Below, one piece after another: positions 1 to 12,755 of a DNA stretch of 64,000 nt. The notes below the pieces were generated by a model. The model was not told the DNA's origin, searched no databases, and was given only the letters and a program-made list of their open reading frames with translations. The position numbers were made by a program, and so were the translations under genes. Source of the stretch: Cordilura impudica. Its lineage: Eukaryota > Arthropoda > Insecta > Diptera > Scathophagidae. The stretch covers positions 234,870,496 to 234,934,495 of the forward strand of contig OY821517.1 in the NCBI GenBank assembly GCA_963682025.1, given 5' to 3'. Numbering within the stretch: position 1 is the stretch's first letter; every line of letters begins with the position of its first letter.

Positions 1-2701
1 TTATATTATATTATATTATATTATATTATATTATATTATATTATATTATATTATATTATATTATATTATATTATATTATATTATATTATATTATATTATA
101 TTATATTATATTATATTATATTATATTATATTATATTATATTATATTATATTATATTATATTATATTATATTATATTATATTATATTATATTATATTATA
201 TTATATTATATTATATTATATTATATTATATTATATTATATTATATTATATTATATTATATTATATTATATTATATTATATTATATTATATTATATTATA
301 TTATATTATATTATATTATATTATATTATATTATATTATATTATATTATATTATATTATATTATATTATATTATATTATATTATATTATATTATATTATA
401 TTATATTATATTATATTATATTATATTATATTATATTATATTATATTATATTATATTATATTATATTATATTATATTATATTATATTATATTATATTATA
501 TTATATTATATTATATTATATTATATTATATTATATTATATTATATTATATTATATTATATTATATTATATTATATTATATTATATTATATTATATTATA
601 TTATATTATATTATATTATATTATATTATATTATATTATATTATATTATATTATATTATATTATATTATATTATATTATATTATATTATATTATATTATA
701 TTATATTATATTATATTATATTATATTATATTATATTATATTATATTATATTATATTATATTATATTATATTATATTATATTATATTATATTATATTATA
801 TTATATTATATTATATTATATTATATTATATTATATTATATTATATTATATTATATTATATTATATTATATTATATTATATTATATTATATTATATTATA
901 TTATATTATATTATATTATATTATATTATATTATATTATATTATATTATATTATATTATATTATATTATATTATATTATATTATATTATATTATATTATA
1001 TTATATTATATTATATTATATTATATTATATTATATTATATTATATTATATTATATTATATTATATTATATTATATTATATTATATTATATTATATTATA
1101 TTATATTATATTATATTATATTATATTATATTATATTATATTATATTATATTATATTATATTATATTATATTATATTATATTATATTATATTATATTATA
1201 TTATATTATATTATATTATATTATATTATATTATATTATATTATATTATATTATATTATATTATATTATATTATATTATATTATATTATATTATATTATA
1301 TTATATTATATTATATTATATTATATTATATTATATTATATTATATTATATTATATTATATTATATTATATTATATTATATTATATTATATTATATTATA
1401 TTATATTATATTATATTATATTATATTATATTATATTATATTATATTATATTATATTATATTATATTATATTATATTATATTATATTATATTATATTATA
1501 TTATATTATATTATATTATATTATATTATATTATATTATATTATATTATATTATATTATATTATATTATATTATATTATATTATATTATATTATATTATA
1601 TTATATTATATTATATTATATTATATTATATTATATTATATTATATTATATTATATTATATTATATTATATTATATTATATTATATTATATTATATTATA
1701 TTATATTATATTATATTATATTATATTATATTATATTATATTATATTATATTATATTATATTATATTATATTATATTATATTATATTATATTATATTATA
1801 TTATATTATATTATATTATATTATATTATATTATATTATATTATATTATATTATATTATATTATATTATATTATATTATATTATATTATATTATATTATA
1901 TTATATTATATTATATTATATTATATTATATTATATTATATTATATTATATTATATTATATTATATTATATTATATTATATTATATTATATTATATTATA
2001 TTATATTATATTATATTATATTATATTATATTATATTATATTATATTATATTATATTATATTATATTATATTATATTATATTATATTATATTATATTATA
2101 TTATATTATATTATATTATATTATATTATATTATATTATATTATATTATATTATATTATATTATATTATATTATATTATATTATATTATATTATATTATA
2201 TTATATTATATTATATTATATTATATTATATTATATTATATTATATTATATTATATTATATTATATTATATTATATTATATTATATTATATTATATTATA
2301 TTATATTATATTATATTATATTATATTATATTATATTATATTATATTATATTATATTATATTATATTATATTATATTATATTATATTATATTATATTATA
2401 TTATATTATATTATATTATATTATATTATATTATATTATATTATATTATATTATATTATATTATATTATATTATATTATATTATATTATATTATATATTA
2501 TATTATATTATATTATATTATATTATATTATATTATATTATATTATATATTATATTATATATTATATTATATTATATTATATTATATTATATTATATATT
2601 ATATTATATTATATTATATTATATTATATTATATTATATTATATTATATTATATTATATATTATATTATATTATATTATATTATATTATATTATATTATA
2701 T
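1..2701. repeat. (TTATA)n pentanucleotide satellite
   Basis: This is a tandem array of the 5-mer TTATA. It is perfect from 1 to about 2494, then broken by single-unit slips (TTATATATTA) near 2495, 2547, 2595 and 2657. It runs off the left edge, so its full length is unknown. It holds no coding potential. Perfection in the distal part with decay at the inner edge is the usual picture for slippage-driven growth, though an assembly artefact could look similar. It lies in an intron of, or just beyond, the truncated alpha-catenin gene. Confidence 0.97.
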
Positions 2702-2868
2702 ATTTTAAAAAACCTAAATAGGAAACAATTTTTTGCCAGATTTGGATTCAACGTACCAAAATTTACTATAAAATATATTATAAAGACTGCAAAACTTTTC
2801 AAATAATAGTATTATTTAGTATATATAAAGCAAGCATGAAATAATACGAAAGATATTTTCAATAATTA

Positions 2869-3250
2869 CACTGTGGAACAAATTCAGGTTAGCAAAAGTT
2901 AGGTCGATTCTGAGAGTGAGGGGTGAAAATAGAGGCTAAATTAAAAGACCCGTATCGCGGCGTTTGTTTATGTTAGTTAGAATTTTTTTTTTAATTGACC
3001 TTTAACCTTTACAGTCAAATGCCGATTTTCAGCATATTGGTTATATGGTTTTTTGGCTATAACTCGTCGACCAATTAATATTTTTTTAATCTGTAAAAGC
3101 CAAATTATTGCTAGAGAAAATTTTTGTGGTGCTTATGAAGCAAAATGTTGAAAAAATTATTTTTTTTTTCATGCTTTTTGAAAATATTTTCCACAAAACT
3201 AAGTCTTTTTTGCTTTCTGTTTGATCTATAATATGCTTCTCAGTTTCTTC
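2869..3250 (+). repeat. Left terminal inverted repeat
   Basis: The left arm is inverted relative to 5640-6058. Shared landmarks include a GCGGCGTTTGTTTATGTTAG block near 2957 and the segment reading GATCTATAATATGCTTCTCA near 3223. Arms of this length can fold the whole element into a stem. Confidence 0.9.
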
Positions 3251-3637
3251 AATAAATTTCATTTGAAAAGAAAATGGTCTTAGTCGATAATTTGCGTTAA
3301 AAATCCCAAAACCATTAAATAAATAGCGATTTAGGTAGAAGTAATTAAAAAGGGAAGTTCCAAGAATTAGGAATTAGTAAAACAACTTTTTTGTTTTCAA
3401 CCACCGGACAGGTAGCGATTTTTTTTATTTCGTACAAGCGAACTAATTTCAAAAATGAAGATTCAGTTAAGACTCGAAACTCAGCCGAAGCTGATGTCTT
3501 TTAATTTTCGCTCGGTCGTGATAAAATTCGCTATTAAATTTTTTGGAACTTATTTCATTTTGTGAGTGATTTAAGTTAAGTGCATCGGTTTCATAAAAAT
3601 AACAAAAAAACAATGTATAATATATATTGTATTAAAA

Positions 3638-5432
3638 ATGACGGAACCAAAATGTAAAATGGACCATTTTTGTAATGTTTGTGGACGTTTCATATCAAGC
3701 GATGAAAAATGTGGCAATGCGAGTGATTTTTTTTTTTGGAAGCCTATAAACAATATTTCTCGCAAGAGTTTATCACTGACGTAAACTATGCCCCTAAAAA
3801 AGTTTGCTTTAATTGCTATTCAACTCTTATGCAATGGAAAAGTGAAAAGAAGAAGGCTATGCCTTTTGGTATACCAATGATGTGGTTAGACAACAGCCCG
3901 CTTCAAGAAGAAAATGGCTATGTATGTATCAACTACCATAAAACTTTGAATAGAAGGAAAGCAAAGAATAAAACTTATGTAGCAGTGCCAAGTGTCAGAA
4001 TACGACCCTGGTGAAGGTACATCCTATGAAACATCAAAGGACCCAATCCTAGTCACACAAAACCAAATTTGTGTTTGACTCAGAAAAAATCAGAACTACT
4101 GTCTTCATTTTTGAAAGGAAATAATTTGCTGGCGAAAGATGCCAAAGTAACAGCATATCGAAAACGCCAAAAAGAGTTAGAAAAGTTCTTCAATGTGAAT
4201 GATGCAAACGATATTGAAAAGTTAATGGAGACGATAGGGTTAAGCTATAAAAAAGATGATTGGCGTTTATTCATCGATACTTAACTAATCAACTTAAAAG
4301 TTGTGCTTTTGCACAAGACAAATAGAATGCCTTCTTCGTATAGCACTGACACTAGTGAAAATTTCGATAATTTGAAACACATTCTGGAAGTAGTCAAATA
4401 TAACGAACCCCAGTGGCGCATTTGCTGCGACCTCAAAATAGTTTCATTGATTACAGGCTTAACAGCATCTGGCCGTCCAAAATATCCGTGTTTTTTGTGC
4501 GATTGGGATTCACGATACGGAGAAGGTATTAAAGGAAGAAACTAGTACAAACAGCATAACTGGAATAGTCGCATTGGACGGAAATGGCCTAAAGACAATA
4601 GGCTACACGAAAGTCTTGTTCCTGAAATGAAAATTTTGTTGCCGTTGCTCCACATTAAACTTGGCATTGCTAAAAATTTTTTGAAATGTATCGCAAAAAG
4701 ACCAGCAGTATTCAACCGCTTAAAAGACATTTTCCCAAGACTAATAAACGCCAAAATTCAGGAAGGGGTTGTTAATGGTCCCGACATACGGAAACTAATG
4801 AGTCGTCAAGATTTTGACCAAGTTCTGACAGACCGAGAATTAAATGCATGGCTCGCATTGAAAGTAGTCATTAAAGGACTTTTGGGTAAAGAACGCAAAG
4901 ACAACTACAGGCAATCTGTTGCAAACATGTTGGCAGCTTTCGATGAAATTGGGGTTAATATGTCGTACAAAATTCATCTCTTGCATCAGCATCTTGATCG
5001 ACTCGCTCAACAGTTGCCAACTGAATCTGATGAGCAAGGCGAACGTTATCACCAAACTGCACTTCCATTTGAAATAAGGTAACTATAGAGTGTGCATATT
5101 TTGAATTCCTAGATTTTTCTAATATCTTTGTCAGAGTGCACAATTTAAACATGTTAACGATTGAAAACTATTTTCGTTTCAGGTACAGAGGAAAGAAATC
5201 TCCAGATGCAATACTCGCTGAAATTTGTTGGTGGTATAAAAACACCTTTGAAGAAGAGGAAGACGAGGAAAAAGAGGAAGAAGGGGAAGACAAAGATGAA
5301 ATTGCAGAATATCTGTTGGACGAAATTATCGACCTATCTGATGATGATGACGATGACCAAGATATTAGAGAGAGCAGGGATGTTGATCCACAGCCGCCTG
5401 CTAAACGGCAACTGGCCAAATCATTAATTTAA
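3638..5432 (+). pseudogene. Broken transposon gene: zinc-finger N-terminus, conserved core, acidic tail
   Basis: Reading from ATG 3638, the N-terminus has C-x2-C pairs (CNVCGRF, then CFNC), resembling a ZAD-type zinc module. A frameshift falls in the T-run at 3728-3737. Further breaks lie near 4012, 4055-4069, 4284 and 4543. The core contains CDLKIVSLITGL, a CFLCDWDSRYG segment and a PLLHIKLGIAKNFLKCI block, followed by DEQGERYHQ. I associate this set with a protein family repeated in many arthropod and cnidarian genomes but have no firm superfamily name. A spliceable intron (5079-5182, GTAACT..TTTCAG) joins AG|G to give FEIRYRGKK. The C-terminus is very acidic (Glu/Asp runs). The gene is inactive in this copy. 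Confidence 0.7.
5079..5182 (+). other. Intron inside the transposon gene
   Basis: The donor is ATAAG|GTAACT and the acceptor TTCGTTTCAG|G. Removing these 104 bp restores an open frame across PFEIR-YRGKK, whereas the unspliced sequence stops at once. This supports a genuine eukaryotic intron carried by the element. Confidence 0.7.
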
Positions 5433-5639
5433 TTTATTTAATTTTTTTACTTAAAACTTTTCATAACTAACATTTCAAAAATATATTTTTTTCCACATTT
5501 TTATAATTTCTTCTTCAATATTTCTTCAAAACCAACACTGAACAAAATTGGTACATAAAAAATGAGAAGTAAATTAATATTAAGCTGGAAAACGCAAGTT
5601 TTGTATTATGATTGTTTTATTTTCAAATAAAGTTTATAG

Positions 5640-6058
5640 AAGAAGCTGAGAAGCATATTATAGATCAAACAGAAAGCAAAAAAGACTTAGTTTTGTGGAA
5701 AATATTTTCTGAAAGCATGAAAAAAAATAATTTTTCCAACATTTTGCTTCATAAGCACCACAAAAATTTTCTAAATCAATTTTTTTAAAAATTTTAATTG
5801 TTGCACAGGTCTCTAGCAATAATTTAGCTTTTACAGATTGAAAAAATATCAATTAGTCGACGAGTTATAGCCAAAAAACCATATAAACAATATGCTGAAA
5901 ATCGGCATTTGAGTGCAAAGTTGGAAGGTCGATTAAAAAAAAAATTCGAACTAACATAAACAAACGCCGCGATACGGGTCTTCTAATTTAGCCTCTTTTT
6001 TCACTCCTCACTCTCAGAATCGACCTAACTTTTGCTAACCTGAATTTGTTCCACAGTG
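5640..6058 (-). repeat. Right terminal inverted repeat
   Basis: This is the inverted partner of 2869-3250. It ends TGTTCCACAGTG. It is about 35 bp longer than the left arm because of small indels, including extra sequence near 5770-5815. Confidence 0.9.
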
Positions 6059-6060
6059 TA

Positions 6061-9000
6061 ATATGAGAAACCCGTGCGGAAGATGCCAGTCTCCCATCGG
6101 GCGCGTCCCCAGGTGGCGGATAGGGGGGGGGCTGGGATGTACCCTAATAGCTATGATACAAATGCTCACCGGCACTCGCAGAAGATTACTATTAGAGAAC
6201 ATCTTAGCTTAAAGATCATCGTAACCAGGTAAAAACTTACTTTATAACAAAAGTTTGTTTCTACAAGAGGACGATGATTTTCGGGGGTCATGCACTTCCC
6301 GCGGACCAAAAACTGGATAGGGGTGGTTCCCGAAAACAAACTAAACCCATGATATGTCTACTCATGAAAATAAAGTTACGGTGTAGGGCCTAAATAACCC
6401 AGTACTGGCGGCTAAGTGTGGTGAGCAAGCGGGCCCACAGTCGTCGAGATCACTTGACTGCAAGTCCACTATGGAGGTTGGTAACTTGGCCTCCATAGAT
6501 GGGTATGTTACAAGAAAAACCCAAAATAAGGAGATTGAGGAGTCGGATCCGAGAGGGAGCCTTGTGCGACCTCAACCTCACACGACAGGTTCGGATTCCG
6601 ACGAATCGAACTCCTCAAATGAAGGCAATGATACAATCATTGCCACACAGCCTGAAAAGGCAAACTCGGAAGTTAATAAAATGGTAGAGGAAGTAAGCGC
6701 CAGCATAGCTAAACTCTCTACCAATAAGAAAAGGTTATCTGGGGCCCAACGACGAAAAATCGCCAAAAATTAACCAGAAAACTCAAAAAGCTGAAGCGAA
6801 GCAAGATGCTCCAAAGGATAATGGACCTGCTACACCCGCATCCTCGGAAGTGAGAAAGCGGATACGTTCTCCTGAGGAGCAGAACATTGCAGAAGCTAAA
6901 AAGAAGAAGAGAAACTCCATGCCAACTAGTACACAGTTGACCAATAACCCCAAACAGAAGAACAGAGGTACCATCACGGGAACTCAATCCAAAGGAGAGG
7001 TTATTGGGCCAACGTCAACTAGGAAAAGTGATGCAAAATGTAATCCCTCATTGCAAGTGCGGAACCCTTCCAAAGGTGAAAGACAAGCAATGAAGAGAAA
7101 ACAGATTGCACCATCAGGCAAGGAACAATCGACTTCATATGCTAGTATGGCGAAAAGACCAGCAATGGACGAACTCTGCTACGCCATTGTCGATTCAAGT
7201 AGCCCCACAGGCAAAATCCCTGTAGCCCAGAGACAAGTTCTCGAAGAGGCATTCAATAAAAGGATCCTGGAATACACCCTAGAGGCCGAGAACGATGACC
7301 AGAAGATCCAAACAGCTGCAGGTTCTCCATGGATGTACTAATGCTACAACTTGCATCCAATGCATGTGTACAAACCCTGGAGAAAACGGTGGAATGCATA
7401 CCAGCTCCTTGGGATGGTGCCAAACTATCCCTAGTCCTAGCCGGACATTCCACCCCTGACCAAAGCCTCCTTCTTCATAAAAGGTTGGGGCAGCAAACTT
7501 GCTAGCGAAGACGTTGTGAAGGTCTTGGGAAAGCAAAATAAAGGTCTAGCCACTGACAAATGGGAGATCTTCCATAGAGAGGAGGGCCCAGACGGCACTC
7601 TTATCGTGGTGGGAATTGATCAGGAGTCAATGGCCAGCCTAAAGACCACAAAAGGTAAAGCCTTCTTCGTCTTAGCCGCAGTCTACTTTAAAGTAGGCAA
7701 GACGACCATCGGCTGGGAGAAGGCAAATGACGAATCTAAGGCGGGCAATAGTGAGGGGACTTCCACAGACCTAACACCATCCACCTCAGCTACAGAGGGA
7801 GAGTTAGAAATAACCAACTTACAAGAGGATGAACTTTTAGCCAAACAATGATCATGCTCATGCAGATCAACCTCCATCGGAGCAAAACGGCTACTCAAAC
7901 TCTGATGGAAAAACTACAAAAAGGTAAGTTACATGTCATTCTAGTACAGGAACCTTGGACGGTAAATGACAAGGACTAAATGATCCTAATTACCAAATTT
8001 TCTATGCTCATACAGGAACTCGACCGAGAACTTGTATTATTTGTCACAAAAACCTAAACTATCTCTTTTCCCCAGACCTGTCCACCGCAGATGCCACCGT
8101 CCTGCAACACGGAAGCCAACCAATGCTCTTAGCATCGGTTTATCTCCCGTCGGACTCACCGACACCTCCACCGACGTCGGAACTTGAAGAGATGGTAAAA
8201 ACGGCCAGGATGACAGGTAAGGAAATTCTTATAGGGTGCGATGCGAATTCTAACCATATAGCTTGGGGAAGTTCGAACTGTAACCAAAGGGGGGATGCTT
8301 TACTTGAATTCCTTAACGAAAATGACCTTTTTACCCTTAATGTTGGGAACACGGCAACCTTTGTTAACAAATTAAGGGAAGAGGTTCTAGATATTTCAAT
8401 TTGTTCGAAAAATTTAGTGGATGATATCCAAGATTGGCATGTCTCTAGCGAACATTCCTTCTCGGATCATCGATACATTTTATTTAAACTGACACACTCA
8501 CCACCTGAACCCATCAAGTTCAGGAATAAGGCTAAGACTGATTGGCCTAAATTTAGAAGAAATCTACAAGCCCGTCTAACTACTCCTCGCACAGACTTAA
8601 GGTATGTCGAAGAGGTTGACGAGGAAGTGGACAAAATAACGAGGAGCCTAATTGAGTCCTTCAAGGAATGCTGTCCACTCCGGGAAAGGAGATCTCCCCG
8701 AGATAAACCCTGGCTAACAGGGGAACTGATAAATCTTGGGAAGGACGTCCGAAGACTTTTCAATAGGGCTCGTCGTAAAAAACACGCAATATACTACCAT
8801 GTTAAGCTCAGGGATTACAACAAAAAGATTCGAATAGCCAAACGCAACTCCTGGAGACACTTCTGTGAACAGGTTGATAGCGTTAATGACGTCTCAAAAA
8901 TCAAGAAATTCTTAACGAAAACCAATTCGCAGCCTGAAACTCTAGTCGATAGGGACGGGATTCGGGCGGAATCGATGGAACAGTCCTTAAGAATATTGAT

Positions 9001-11070
9001 GGAAACACACTTTCTTACCGAAGAATATGGGCCGAATAGGGACCCTGAAATTGGTACCAATGTGTCCCTACAAACTGGAACCAACGTGGAACAGCAGACG
9101 GGACCCGAAGGGGAACAATATGAAGGGCCTAATGAGGAACAATATCGAGAGGAAAGATATGATAGAATAACCGAAAATATGGTAATTAAGGCAATATAAA
9201 GCTTTGCCCCCTTTAAGGCAGCAGGCCCAGATGAAATCTTTCCTGCTCTATTACAAAAGAGCGGGGACTTGATTGGCAGTAGTCTGGCTGGCATATTCTC
9301 TGCTTGCCTAAAACTTGCGTCCACCCCCAGAGCATGGCAGGAGGCCAAAGTGGTCTTCATACCAAAGCCGGGAAAGGAGAGCTACGCGAACCCTAAGGCC
9401 TATCGACCGATAAGTCTTACATCCTTCCTACTGAAAACCATGGAGCGAATAGTCGATAACATGGTTAAATCTCAAATCCCAAATGAGCTGTTGAAGTTCA
9501 AACAACACGCTTATTTAAAGGGACGCTCAGTAGAAACTGCGCTTCATGAAGTAGTTCACCAATAGAAAGATCTTTTGATCTAAAAATCTTCACTCTAGCC
9601 ATATTCATTGATATAGAAGGAGCTTTTAACAATGTATCAACAAATACGCTACTCCACTCCCTAGAACGATTCGACATCGACCGGGATATCAAAGCCTGGA
9701 TCAGTCACATGCTAGGGAATAGATGGATAAGTTGCGAGGTTGGTGGCATTAAAATAAGAGACAAGGTTTGCTGTGGGACACCTCAAGGGGGAATTCTATC
9801 CCCCCTTCTCTGGGTGACCACTATAAACAGTCTTCTAAGGATTCTAACCAATAAGGGTTTCCAACCTGTCTGCTACGCAGACGATGTAGCGATACTGTTA
9901 AGGGGGAAAGATCCTAGAAATTTATGTAGGAGGGCATCGGATGCACTCGAAATAGCATACGATTGGGCACAACCAAGGGGATTAAATGTGAACCCGGAAA
10001 AGACTGAAATATGCCTCTTTACTAGGAAGACGAGAATAGTCGAATTGGATGAACCCCGCTTCCAGGGCAAAACGATTAGAATCACACAAACGGTGAAATA
10101 CCTTGGGGTGATTCTCGACAAAAAGCTCACTAGGAAGAACCATATTGAGAGCAAAGTCGCGAAGGCTCACCGGTTATGGGCCATTTGCAGAAGAGATATA
10201 GGTTCAAAATGGTGTTTAAACCCGAGGATGACTCATTGGCTTTACACAAGCGTCGTTAGACCAATTCTAACCTACGCATCCGTAGTCACATGGACCAGAT
10301 ACCGGAATTCAACACAGTGGATTTTAGCTGTGATAGAATCGCGGAAGTGTCGACAAACATACCCTGCAGTATAAGGATACCTGACAGGGAAAGCTGGTTG
10401 AACGAAAATGTTCTACGAAACCTTCCAGGGTCACACTACTACACAGACGGATCTAGTCTGCATGGTAGGACTGGTATAGGTTTCTATGATGAGGACCGTT
10501 CCAATGGCATATACCTACGCATTCCGGACCACAACTCTGTCTTTCAGGCCGAAGTGGTCGCGATAACGGAATGCATAAGATCTATTGACGTACGGGCAAT
10601 CCCAAGCCCCGGAGACGTGAAAATATTTTCGGACAGTCTAGCGGCTATCAGGGCGATATCCTCGGACAAAACTAGATCAAGGACTGTCCTCAGATGTAAG
10701 GAAGAAATTGCAAACTTCACTACAAGAGGCAGACTTGAAATCATTTGGATCCCAGGACACAGTGGTATAATGGGAAACGAGATTGCAGATGAACTGGCCC
10801 GGAAGGGTTCTTTCCTGGAGGGTGTCAATTTGGAAAACCCAATACCTTTCCAGGCTCTCAAATTGAAACTATCGGAGTGGGCAACTAATTCACATACTTC
10901 ATTTTGGGAGGAAACTGACGTGGGTAAGGCTACGAAGATACTATGGGGCTCTCCAAACACTTCGAAGACTAAGGAAATCCTTAGTCTAAATAGAAAGGAA
11001 CTGAGTAGGATTATTGGCATCCTCACTGGACACTCTGAACTGAGGGCTCATCTATACCGTATAGGGTCAG
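6061..11070 (+). mobile_element. Non-LTR retrotransposon (LOA/I-like, with RNase H), copy 1
   Basis: A G-rich leader (6061-6470) precedes a degraded ORF1 and then an ORF2 with endonuclease, reverse transcriptase and RNase H. Side-by-side reading with copy 2 (23417-26614) shows the same element at roughly 90% or more identity. This copy loses the 3' end: homology stops at CTATACCGTATAGG near 11068, whereas copy 2 continues through a C-terminal zinc knuckle and 3' UTR. RNase H after RT is found in the I, LOA and R1-related clades; LOA is my best guess. It abuts the preceding DNA transposon. Confidence 0.88.
6471..7851 (+). pseudogene. LINE ORF1 (gag-like), disrupted
   Basis: Three open stretches in different frames read as one ORF1: 6471-6773 (starts MEVGNLASIDGYV, Ser/Glu-rich), 6850-7341 (basic, Lys/Pro/Ser-rich) and 7516-7851. 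The last has WEIFHREEGPDGTLIVVGID and KAFFVLAAVYFKVG, resembling the small DUF4780-type domain seen in ORF1 of fly LINEs (from memory, unverified). ORF1 proteins bind the element RNA during target-primed reverse transcription. Frameshifts near 6770 and 7330-7510 make this copy inactive. Confidence 0.65.
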
Positions 11071-11078
11071 GTAGGTAG
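7850..11078 (+). pseudogene. LINE ORF2: AP-endonuclease, reverse transcriptase, RNase H; disrupted
   Basis: Endonuclease signatures include LIGCDANSNHIAWGSS (about 8237) and SDHRYILF (about 8465). RT signatures are AYRPISLTSFLLK (about 9400), IDIEGAFNN (about 9610), GTPQGGILSPLLW (about 9778) and the catalytic YADD at 9874-9885. RNase H follows with YYTDGSSLHG (about 10438), DSLAAI (about 10630) and WIPGHSG.MGNEIADELA (about 10747). Damage: a stop at 9197 (TAA where copy 2 has CAA), a frameshift near 9560 (copy 2 has intact HHIERS), and a deletion of roughly 230 bp at about 10292 removing the segment between thumb and RNase H. The longest intact piece is 8123-9199. The copy is dead. Confidence 0.85.
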
Positions 11079-11601
11079 TTTACAAAAAGATCAAAAATAT
11101 GGAAATCGTTAGGAACGTTTTTAAGATATATCGTTTCAAAAAAAACATGCAATTTTTTTCTATTACTATGGGTGAAAACTATATGACAAAATTGGACGAA
11201 ATGGTCCGTACGTTTAGTTCAAACCCGACCGTTACAACAGCCTTATGAAGAAAAATTCAAGATTTTATAAAATTGAAATTAATGACAGAATGGAAGGATT
11301 CCTATTAAGCGTTTAAAACCAGCTATGATTGAACAATCAAACATCCTTAACACAAATCAAAAATATAAACAAAAAAAAGAGCTTTATTTATTTTATTGCT
11401 TATACGTCCATTTGCCTATCTGCATGTGTATATTAATTATTTATTCAAAGGGTACCAATGATAAGCTCAATTATATTATTTATATATTTATATTATTTTT
11501 TGTGTAGGAAAAAGTACTTTAAATTAGTAATTTTAATTATCCCACATCGTTACTCAGGGCAAGCATTAAAAATCAAAATCCCCAATATTTAATTTTCTTA
11601 A
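11071..11601. other. Intronic sequence, nothing recognised
   Basis: A+T-rich sequence lies between the broken end of the LINE and a degenerate dispersed repeat. No conserved protein segment, RNA gene or repeat structure was seen on either strand. The expected 3' part of the LINE is absent here. Confidence 0.5.
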
Positions 11602-12115
11602 ATAAAATAAAATATTAGTATATCCTCCACACCACTGTGAAGAGGTTATATATCAGTTTATCAGTCCGTTTGTAACTCATCGTCCATCCGGCCGTCCGTC
11701 CATCTGTGTGTTCACGTAAAACTAGCAATCAAACTACAGGTCGCAAATATTAATACATTTTGCTGAAATTTAGTATATAAGATTTTATCGACCATAGGAC
11801 GAACGTTATTGAAATTGGTGAAACTCGATGCATGTTCAGACCAAGCCCCCATATAAATAACCCCTAGCATACTGACTAAAATGGTAGGAAGATCCAGATT
11901 ATCATATATATATATATCGATAAGAATTGGTATGTGTGTCTATTATACCCACTATACCCACAATAATAAACCCTGTAGGACCTTTTTTCGTCATTGTCCC
12001 CATATAAAGCTGATGCTCGATCTTCGCTTAAATATATCGAAAAAACAAAATTATTGCATAGATTTGCCTCAAATTTAGTGACTTCTATATATAATCTGTT
12101 TCATATTCACTTGTT
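11602..12115 (-). repeat. Dispersed CCCTATACC-type repeat, reversed and diverged copy
   Basis: Read on the minus strand this matches the family seen at 13546-17213, 26886-27601 and 30516-31266. Shared landmarks are the GTCCGTCC..CTGTGTGT tract near 11690, AATCAAACTACAGGTCGCAA near 11728, and the reversed GGGGGCTTGGTCTGAACATG near 11840. It has no long open frame. It is the most diverged of the four copies and its ends are fuzzy. Confidence 0.75.
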
Positions 12116-12573
12116 TCGATCTATGGCACATTGCCTGTCTGATCAGCACTTCTCATAAGTCAGCAAAAATTGTAGATAAGATGAACCATTCTTCTGACGG
12201 AATCCGTTTGCTGAAATATGGGAAAAAGTTGTGGCAAGCGATGGACAAGACTTCAAATAACCTAGCAGTTTGTTTTTAACATCGCCATCATTAACATTAA
12301 GACTATATATATACTTGTTGTTGGGCTTATGTGTATTCGTAAATTTCTGACGTGAATATCTTTAAAGTTTCACAGCAAAAATATAACGTCATTAGATCCA
12401 TATTGAAGTAAGACAACATTAAGAACCTATCTATCAATAGTTTTATTTTTTGTTACCTATTCCTGTTATTCGACCGAGAAATCCGAAACTCTATGACACT
12501 AGTTATGTGATCAATAAAACCTATTTTACGCCTTTAAGATTTGTTTGTTTGTTTGTTCATTGTTGCTTCTTAC
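12116..12573. other. Alpha-catenin intron, left part
   Basis: No gene or repeat family was recognised, apart from a short (TTTG)n run at 12541-12556. It lies directly downstream of exon 8 in gene orientation. Confidence 0.5.
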
Positions 12574-12755
12574 CGGGTAAAATCTGTCATTTCCATCATA
12601 ATCATACACATGTGCTTAGCCAAAAAGATTATATCATTTCCAGTATCATCCCATTTTGCAACTTCAGAATCGAAAGTAAGTTTTTCCCGTCGGAATAGTT
12701 CAACTTGCTGGGCTATTTTTTGTTTGTCTTCTTCAGTCATTTTGCGCATAGCTTC
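12574..12755 (-). CDS. Alpha-catenin exon 8 (start of actin-binding domain)
   Basis: The acceptor is CTTATAG|GAAGCTATG and the donor CCCG|GTAAGA. The 182 nt begin in phase 0 and end in phase 2, encoding EAMRKMTEEDKQKIAQQVEL through WDDTGNDIIFLAKHMCMIMM to DFT plus two bases of Arg. The next exon is not found in 1-12573, so a large intron continues to the left past the LINE and the (TTATA)n array. Confidence 0.95.

Larger units (their letters stand above)
2869..6058 (+). mobile_element. DNA transposon with ~400 bp inverted repeats, CACTG ends, TA target duplication
   Basis: The element starts CACTGTGGAACAAATTCAGG and ends with its reverse complement, flanked by TA on both sides (2867-2868 and 6059-6060). 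Inverted similarity extends far inward: 2869-3250 matches 5640-6058 with a few indels. The interior carries one broken plus-strand gene (3638-5432). CACTG ends occur in CMC-type (EnSpm/Chapaev/Mirage) transposons, and a 2-bp TA duplication is known for Mirage, but I cannot identify a catalytic triad that would settle the superfamily. It is immediately followed by a LINE. Confidence 0.85.

Noticed and set aside
5168..5419. Minus-strand Ser-rich frame (similar at 58336-58644)
   Set aside because: Reverse reading of Glu/Asp-rich coding repeats.
8815..9360. 181-codon minus-strand frame opposite LINE ORF2 (also 23810-24373)
   Set aside because: Shadow of the RT-coding strand; it appears in both LINE copies only because the coding strand is conserved.
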